From CAVPCZ01 sp963702445 (GTDB lineage Bacteria > Bacteroidota > Ignavibacteria > UBA10030 > UBA6906), in the NCBI GenBank assembly GCA_963702445.1, contig CAVPCZ010000016.1, forward strand, positions 434,001 through 498,000: a DNA stretch of 64,000 nt, given 5' to 3'. Position 1 is the first letter of the stretch. The number at the start of each line of letters is the position of its first letter. Below the pieces are notes generated by a model. The model was not told where the DNA came from. It searched no databases and saw only the letters and a list, made by a program, of their open reading frames with translations. Position numbers and translations under genes: made by a program. Shown here piece after piece: positions 59,028-64,000 of the stretch.

Positions 59028-60251
59028 TCAATCCTCTGCATCATCCCCTGCCGGTTCAGGCAGGTCAGGCGCCGGTTCGATGCCCCGTTGTTTGCGCAGG
59101 TCCTCGATCTGCTGCAGGGGCCTCTCAAGCGCGCGCCGCCGGGTTCCCGTGAGCGTGTGAAATTCCTGCTGCGCCTCGTCGATCCGTTTGCCCATCCTGT
59201 CCAGAGCCTTCACAAAGGCTTCCCATTGCTTGTGGAACGAACCAAGAAGCGAGAGCATCTGTGCCGCAGTCTGTTCGAGACTGAAGTTATCCACCGCCTG
59301 CCGGACGACCGCGAGAATCGCATACAACGTCAGGGGGGAACACAAAATGACTTTCTGCTTGAGGGCATCATCCATTACCGCGTGATCGTGTTCATTGATG
59401 AAGCCGTATACCTGCTCATTGGGAATAAACACCAGGACGTAATCCACGGTGTGATCCGCGGGGTTGATGTAATCGCGGGTGGTGACTTCTTTGATCCGTG
59501 CCCGCACATCCGCCAGAAACCGGCGCTTGTATGCCAGCCGGTCACTTTCCCCCTGCGCCTCCACACACTGGATGTAGTTGTCCAGGGGAAACTTCACATC
59601 CATATTCACTTTCAGCTTCTGCGGCAGGAAGAACGTGTAATCGGGGATCGTCGCGCCGCCGGTGACGGATTTCTGTTTGACGTAGTTGACGCCTTCCAGA
59701 AAGCCCGCAAGTCTGAGCACATCCTCGGCCATCCGCTGTCCCCACTGTCCGCGGACGTCGCGACTGGCAAGGGCGTTGCGGAGATGGTCGGACGTCTGAC
59801 GCAGTCGTTCCGTCTGCTCGGCGGTTTCGCGGAGCTGGTTCGTCAGCTGGCCGAACTTCTGTTCCCTGTCCTTTTCGAGCTCCGAGACCAGGCCCTGCAC
59901 ACGTTGCAGGTCGTTGCGTAGGGCGTCCAGGTTCTGGTCGATGAGCCTCTTTTTCCCCTCCAGCTCCTGCTGGCCCGCCTGTGATTGCCGTGCCAGCGTT
60001 TCGTGTGCGAGCTGGAGGAACTCCCTGCTGTTGCGCGTCAGGGCATCAAAAGAGAGGGCCCCGAATGAGTCTTTCATCCTCTCCACAAGTGCGCGCAGAT
60101 CATCCACTCGCTGTGCCTCGGCGCGCCCGGCGAGATGTTCAGCAAGCGCGGCGCTGTCGGCCCGCCGTATCGCGTTTACGAGCAGGACCACGCCCGCGCC
60201 GAAAACGGCGCCGCCGCAGAAAATAAGGACAATCACGAGGGGGTCGGTCAT
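59028..60251 (-). CDS. rmuC: DNA recombination protein RmuC
   Basis: RmuC is a predicted membrane-anchored nuclease-fold protein that limits recombination at inverted repeats. The intact 407-residue protein has an N-terminal helix (LVIVLIFCGGAVFGAGVVLL), a coiled coil to about residue 170, then the PD-(D/E)XK-like domain: RGQWGQRMAEDVLRLAGFLE, PDYTFFLPQKLKVNMDVKFP, VDYVLVFIPNEQVYGFI and CSPLTLYAILAVVRQAVDNF. The acidic C-terminal tail is variable. It is divergent from the nitroreductase gene. Confidence 0.95.
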   Translation of the reverse strand: MTDPLVIVLIFCGGAVFGAGVVLLVNAIRRADSAALAEHLAGRAEAQRVDDLRALVERMKDSFGALSFDALTRNSREFLQLAHETLARQSQAGQQELEGKKRLIDQNLDALRNDLQRVQGLVSELEKDREQKFGQLTNQLRETAEQTERLRQTSDHLRNALASRDVRGQWGQRMAEDVLRLAGFLEGVNYVKQKSVTGGATIPDYTFFLPQKLKVNMDVKFPLDNYIQCVEAQGESDRLAYKRRFLADVRARIKEVTTRDYINPADHTVDYVLVFIPNEQVYGFINEHDHAVMDDALKQKVILCSPLTLYAILAVVRQAVDNFSLEQTAAQMLSLLGSFHKQWEAFVKALDRMGKRIDEAQQEFHTLTGTRRRALERPLQQIEDLRKQRGIEPAPDLPEPAGDDAED

Positions 60252-60478
60252 TCGTCCGGCGTAATAGAGTCAACGCTCTCAATGGTTCCGGCCGATCAGC
60301 CGGCTATGCATCAAGGTACAGTTGATCGGGATGGTTGTCAAGGCGCCCCTCCCCCCCCGCCCGGGAAGAGGTCATTCCGGTAAGGAAGTGAAGCCGTACC
60401 GGTGCATCGGCGGAGGTTTCCGGCAGGGGGAGCGGTTCCCCGGGCCCGCAGGGGGGGGGAGCAGCCGTCGTGCGGACG
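60252..60478. other. Intergenic spacer between rmuC and the nitroreductase gene
   Basis: The spacer is 319 bases to the nitroreductase start. It contains C- and G-homopolymer tracts (60341-60365 and 60451-60460), which are likely sites of sequencing error, and the nitroreductase promoter at its right end. No conserved ORF was recognised. Confidence 0.5.
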
Positions 60479-60507
60479 TTGACATAAGGGGACGACTTTT
60501 GTATACT
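60479..60507 (+). promoter_or_regulatory. Sigma-70-type promoter for the nitroreductase-tadA genes
   Basis: The plus strand reads TTGACA, 17 bases, TATACT. The start would be about 55 bases before the nitroreductase ATG at 60571. Confidence 0.82.
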
Positions 60508-60570
60508 GAAGGCCAGCGGGACCGATTGGCAGGTCCCCGCACTTTCCCCATAACACCATTCTGTTCATCC

Positions 60571-61080
60571 ATGGATCTCTTTGAGGCTATTGCACGCCGG
60601 AGAAGTATCCGCCGGTATAAACCGGACTCGGTCAATGATGGTTTGCTCAACACCATTGTGCGCGCCGCCTGCTCCGCGCCTTCCGCCGGAAACGAACAAC
60701 CATGGCATTTCCTGGTTGTGAGAGCACGCAAAACCCTTGTCGCCCTGAGTGAATCGCATCCGTACGCGGACATGCTCAGGGAAGCCCCCCTGGCCATACT
60801 GGTATGTGCAGACATGGACCGGGTGAAGCACAGGGACTACTGGCCGCAGGACTGTGCCGCAGCCGTTCAGAACATGCTGCTTGCGGCTCACGGCGTTGGC
60901 CTGGGAAGCGTGTGGGTGGGGGTCTACCCCCGTGAGGCGCGCGTCGCCGAGGTTCGACGGGTGATCAGCCTCCCGGACACGATTATCCCCTTTGCGCTTC
61001 TCCCCATGGGGCTGCCTGCGGAAGAAAAGCCGCCGGACGATCGTTTTGACCGACAGCGAATCCACATGGAGCACTGGTAG
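60571..61080 (+). CDS. Nitroreductase family protein
   Basis: This 169-residue FMN-dependent oxidoreductase begins MDLFEAIARRRSIRRYKPDS, the usual FMN-phosphate binding RRSIRRY motif. It continues with AACSAPSAGNEQPWHFLVVR and QDCAAAVQNMLLAAHGVGLGSVW, then LPMGLPAEEKPPDDRFD. The family reduces nitro groups, quinones or flavins with NAD(P)H, or removes halogens; the substrate is not predictable. The ATG was chosen because upstream sequence holds the promoter. tadA follows after four bases. Confidence 0.9.
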   Translation: MDLFEAIARRRSIRRYKPDSVNDGLLNTIVRAACSAPSAGNEQPWHFLVVRARKTLVALSESHPYADMLREAPLAILVCADMDRVKHRDYWPQDCAAAVQNMLLAAHGVGLGSVWVGVYPREARVAEVRRVISLPDTIIPFALLPMGLPAEEKPPDDRFDRQRIHMEHW

Positions 61081-61084
61081 CACA

Positions 61085-61576
61085 ATGCCGACCCCGACGC
61101 CGGATGAACACTGGATGGAGTTTGCCATACGCGAAGCCGAGCAGGCCCTGCGCCGCAAAGAAGTCCCCATCGGGGCGATTATCGTCCACGACGGCCGGAT
61201 CGTCGGCCGGGGCTATAACCAGACGGAAACACTGCAGGATCCCACCGCGCATGCCGAGATGATCGCCATCACCGCGGCCTCCACAAGCATGGGCAGCCGG
61301 CGGCTGGAGGATTGCACGCTTTACGTTACGCTGGAACCCTGCGCCATGTGCGCAGGTGCGATTGTGCTGGCCCGTGTTCCACGGCTTGTCTACGGAGCAC
61401 CCGATCCGAAAGCCGGTGCATGCGGCACGTTGTTCAACATTGTCCAGGACGGACGTCTCAATCACCGGGTGGATCTTGCGGGAGGAATTCTGAGCGAGAG
61501 GTGCGGGGGGATGCTGTCGGAGTTCTTTACGAAGCTGAGGCGGAACGGGCCGGGAAAGCCCGGAAAGGGTGATTAG
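61085..61576 (+). CDS. tadA: tRNA-specific adenosine deaminase
   Basis: TadA converts A34 to inosine in tRNA-Arg(ACG). The intact 163-residue protein has the zinc and proton-shuttle site HAEM (H56, E58) and PCAMC (C86, C89). DPTAHAEMIAITAAS and GAPDPKAGACGTLFNIV distinguish it from cytidine deaminases. It is co-transcribed with the nitroreductase. Its stop TAG overlaps the stop of the convergent prfA gene. Confidence 0.95.
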   Translation: MPTPTPDEHWMEFAIREAEQALRRKEVPIGAIIVHDGRIVGRGYNQTETLQDPTAHAEMIAITAASTSMGSRRLEDCTLYVTLEPCAMCAGAIVLARVPRLVYGAPDPKAGACGTLFNIVQDGRLNHRVDLAGGILSERCGGMLSEFFTKLRRNGPGKPGKGD

Positions 61577-62637
61577 TCGTTTCTGAGTTTTTCGGCTTTG
61601 TCCGCCAGGACAAGCTGCTCTACGAGCTCGTCCATTCGTCCGTTGATGATCTCCGCAAGATTGTACAGCGTCAGCGCGATCCGGTGGTCCGTAATCCGGT
61701 TCTGCGGAAAGTTATACGTCCGGATCTTCTCGCTTCGATCCCCTGTTTTTACCATCGTCTTGCGTTGTGCGGCCACATCCCCGACAGCCGCCCGGGTTGC
61801 CGCCTCGTACATTTTTGCCCGCAACATCTTCATGGCGCGTTCGCGATTCTGGAACTGGGAACGTTCCTGCCTGCAGACCACGATGATGCCCGTCGGCTTG
61901 TGGGTGATCCGCACGGCGGTTTCCACCTTATTCACGTTCTGCCCTCCCTTCCCGCCGGAGCGGAACGTGTCGATCTGCAGGTCGGCAGGGTTGATGGCCA
62001 CGTCCACCTGTTCCACTTCCGGAAGAATCGCCACCGTGGCTGCAGATGTGTGAACACGCCCCTGGGCCTCGGTCTCCGGAACGCGCTGGACTCTGTGCAC
62101 GCCGCTTTCGAACTTCATCAACCCGTACACGTCGGTACCGATCAGGCTGAAGGAGATCTCCTTGATGCCGCCCAGGCCGGTATCGCTGGCATCAAGAACC
62201 TCCACCTTCCACCCTTTGGTCTCTGCAAAGCGGGAATACATGCGGAAGAGGTCGGAGGCAAAGAGGGCGGCCTCGTCGCCTCCCGTACCGGCCCGGATTT
62301 CCACGATAACGTTCTTGCTGTCGTTCGGATCCCGCGGAACGAGCAGCACCTTCAGCTCATCCTCCAGCGCCGCAACCTGGGCGCGTGTGCCGTCGAGTTC
62401 GGCATAGGCAAGCTGTTTCATCTCGGCGTCGCCCGAGGTCTCCACCAGATCCCGCAAACCGGCAAGATCCTGGCGTGCTTTCACATACCGATCGTACACG
62501 CGCATAAGCGGGGTAAGATCGCTGTGTTCCTTGCTGATCTCACGCCGGCGGTCCTGGTTCTGGAGAACTTCGGGGTCAGCGAGGAGCCGCGTAAGTTCTT
62601 CATAGCGCCGCCGGACGTGTTCCAGTCGTTCAAGCAT
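61573..62637 (-). CDS. prfA: Peptide chain release factor 1
   Basis: RF1 ends translation at UAA and UAG. The intact 354-residue protein shows the stop-codon tripeptide region GVHRVQRVPETEAQGRVHTS (PET in place of PxT) and the catalytic GGQ loop in SGGKGGQNVNKVETAVRITH. The PxT-type PET motif and the length separate it from RF2. It starts 3 bases after the DUF1385 gene, a common pairing in this and related phyla. Confidence 0.96.
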   Translation of the reverse strand: MLERLEHVRRRYEELTRLLADPEVLQNQDRRREISKEHSDLTPLMRVYDRYVKARQDLAGLRDLVETSGDAEMKQLAYAELDGTRAQVAALEDELKVLLVPRDPNDSKNVIVEIRAGTGGDEAALFASDLFRMYSRFAETKGWKVEVLDASDTGLGGIKEISFSLIGTDVYGLMKFESGVHRVQRVPETEAQGRVHTSAATVAILPEVEQVDVAINPADLQIDTFRSGGKGGQNVNKVETAVRITHKPTGIIVVCRQERSQFQNRERAMKMLRAKMYEAATRAAVGDVAAQRKTMVKTGDRSEKIRTYNFPQNRITDHRIALTLYNLAEIINGRMDELVEQLVLADKAEKLRND

Positions 62638-62640
62638 CGC

Positions 62641-63646
62641 TCACCGCCCTCCCGCCTCGAGAACTCCGGATACCGGGGCCGGGATGGGGGATTCATCCTC
62701 TCCGATCGCCGCACGCAGCGCCGTCAATGCAACCTCCAGCTGCGCCTCATCCGGCTCACGGGTGGTAATGCGCTGGAGCCACAATCCGGGCTGAACAAGG
62801 AGCCGGCCCCAGGAGGATCCGGTGTGTCGTGCGGTCCACCGGATCACTTCATAGGATAACCCGCCTATGAGAGGGATCAACGGCAAGATGGACCGCCAGG
62901 CGCACGGCGAAGGTCAATGTGCCCAGCATGGCGATAAGCACGGTGTCCACAAGGGCAAAAAGCACGATGGAGGCCAGCATGACTATCAGCAGGAAACTGG
63001 TTCCGCACCGGGGGTGGAGGCGGCTCTGGAGGGCCGCCGAAGCGGAGGTGAGGGGCTGTCCGAGCTCGAAGGCAAACACCGACTTGTGCTCGGCCCCGTG
63101 ATAGGCAAAGAGACGGCGGACATCCTTCAGGAGGGAGATGCCGGAGAGGTAGGCCAGAAACAGGGCCAGCCGGACAAAACCCGCCGCGAGATTGAAGAGC
63201 AGCGCCTCCTGGGAGACGTTGAACAGGAGTGTGGCCAGGAGAAGCGGTGTGACGAAGAAGAGCGCCACGCCGAGCAGCAGTGCCACGGCAACCGTAAAGC
63301 CCAGCGCCATCCCCTTCTGTTTCTTCCCGTTTGTGCCATCCCCGACGGGGGCAATGCCGCTTTCGTCTTCCATGGCCACCCGGGCGGAATAGTTCAGCGA
63401 GCGAACCCCGATGGTGAGCATCTCCACCAGTCCGGCCGCGCCGCGCAACACCGGGAATTTGAACGCCTTCACCCGGTCCCCGAGCGCCGTGTACGGTTCG
63501 CGCTGGACTTCGATGCGGCCGTCCCGCCGCCGTACCGCGGTTGCCAGGAAACGCGGGCCGCGCATCATCACCCCTTCAATGACCGCCTGTCCCCCCACCT
63601 GAAGGGGCTGTTCCGGTGAATACCGGTGTTTCGTCAGTGTATTCAT
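62641..63646 (-). CDS. DUF1385 family membrane protein (one frameshift)
   Basis: The ATG at 63646 starts MNTLTKHRYSPEQPLQVGGQ, followed by the family signature QAVIEGVMMRGPRFLATAVR. Several membrane helices follow, then the conserved YHGAEHKSVFAFELGQPLT and HPRCGTSFLLIVMLASIVLF. A frameshift near 62870 leads into PLIGGLSYEVIRWTARH and a C-terminus rich in acidic residues, for about 335 residues in all. The His/Cys positions suggest a metal site, and some members are annotated as metal-dependent enzymes, but no function is established. It precedes prfA. Confidence 0.88.
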
Positions 63647-63683
63647 AGATATATAAAGTACGGAATTCGGGGGGGAAAAACCA

Positions 63684-64000
63684 TCACGCTCCGCCTTCGG
63701 GAGGCGCGGCGGCATCACTCGGACGGAGCCCGGCCGGGCGCAGAAGACGGGCCGCTCCCCGCAGTTCACCGGGGACAAAAAAGCGGAACAGATAAAGCAG
63801 GAACGGGAAGGAGAGAAGGAGCAGACCGTGCCAGGCAATCATCCACTCGCCGGCGTCGACGAGCTTTGCCAGTGCGTACACCGCGACAGCCGCCCCGGTG
63901 ATTTTCGCCAACCTGATCCATTCGTACGGGACGGGATAGATCGTGCGGACCATCAGGTACATCATGCCGGCCATGACGAGATAACTTGCCAGTGTCGCAT
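63684..64000 (-). CDS. Flippase-like polysaccharide membrane protein, C-terminal part (cut by window edge)
   Basis: The frame is open to the right end of the window and ends at TGA 63684. About 105 residues are visible: two pairs of hydrophobic helices (YLVMAGMMYLMVR, ITGAAVAVYALAK, MIAWHGLLLLSFPFLLYLF) with the loop TIYPVPYEWIRLAK. This loop and helix pattern is typical of the last helices of polysaccharide-biosynthesis flippases. The fragment is too short for a confident family call. It ends 38 bases before the DUF1385 gene. Confidence 0.5.
   Translation of the reverse strand, partial: ATLASYLVMAGMMYLMVRTIYPVPYEWIRLAKITGAAVAVYALAKLVDAGEWMIAWHGLLLLSFPFLLYLFRFFVPGELRGAARLLRPAGLRPSDAAAPPEGGA

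Overview
This 64 kb window is a high-GC bacterial chromosome segment with almost every gene on the minus strand. The lineage is most likely an FCB-group bacterium related to Ignavibacteriota/Chlorobiota rather than a classical Bacteroidia member. This is an inference from three things: the run thrS-infC-rpmI-rplT-pheS-pheT-(coiled coil)-zapA-rny, a type IX secretion C-terminal sorting domain on a giant surface protein, and several clear TTGACA/17 bp/TATATT-like promoters instead of the Bacteroidia type. No phage, IS element or CRISPR array was seen.

Layout, left to right. 0-8.7 kb: a tightly packed minus-strand operon with an M16 peptidase, an alanine-type aminotransferase, nuoG-nuoH-nuoI, a CNNM/CorC-like transporter, a GT2 glycosyltransferase and a truncated flippase. 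8.8-21.3 kb: nadB, an outer-membrane barrel with its own promoter and terminator, coaE, rny, a structured RNA candidate (possible 6S RNA) next to zapA, then the pheT/pheS/rplT/rpmI/infC/thrS translation block, where infC appears to start at AUC. 21.3-22.1 kb: tRNA-Val, -Leu, -Cys and -Gly. 22.1-39 kb: greA (with a terminator-like hairpin in its leader), ribBA, yajC, tgt, a VanZ protein, the NAD(P)HX repair enzyme, nuoN, an NhaD-like antiporter, nuoM-L-K-J, a small barrel protein, a NatAB-like ABC pair and asnS. 39-44 kb: nadA, a deoxynucleoside kinase, folK, folB and gltX.

44-49.6 kb is a cobalamin-uptake operon. A strong promoter drives a cobalamin riboswitch with a terminator expression platform, followed by a BtuB-like TonB receptor, a BtuG-like beta-propeller lipoprotein and a secreted calcineurin-like phosphoesterase. 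49.8-57.8 kb, on the plus strand, encodes a roughly 2,650-residue T9SS cargo with 26 fibronectin-III-like repeats, followed by a DUF5009 membrane protein. 59-64 kb holds rmuC, a nitroreductase, tadA, prfA, a DUF1385 membrane protein and the 3' end of a second flippase-like protein.

Complex I genes are split into G-H-I and J-K-L-M-(antiporter)-N blocks about 22 kb apart; nuoA-F are not in this window. NAD supply (nadA, nadB, NAD(P)HX repair), folate, flavin and B12 acquisition are all represented.

A caution applies throughout. Many essential genes (thrS, pheS, pheT, rpmI, rny, nuoG, nuoH, nuoI, nuoL, nuoM, nadB) are broken by single-base frameshifts, while others (ribBA, tgt, nnrD, nuoN, asnS, rmuC, prfA) are intact. 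This pattern is best explained by uncorrected sequencing indels, so these genes are annotated as full-length CDS with the breaks noted rather than as pseudogenes.
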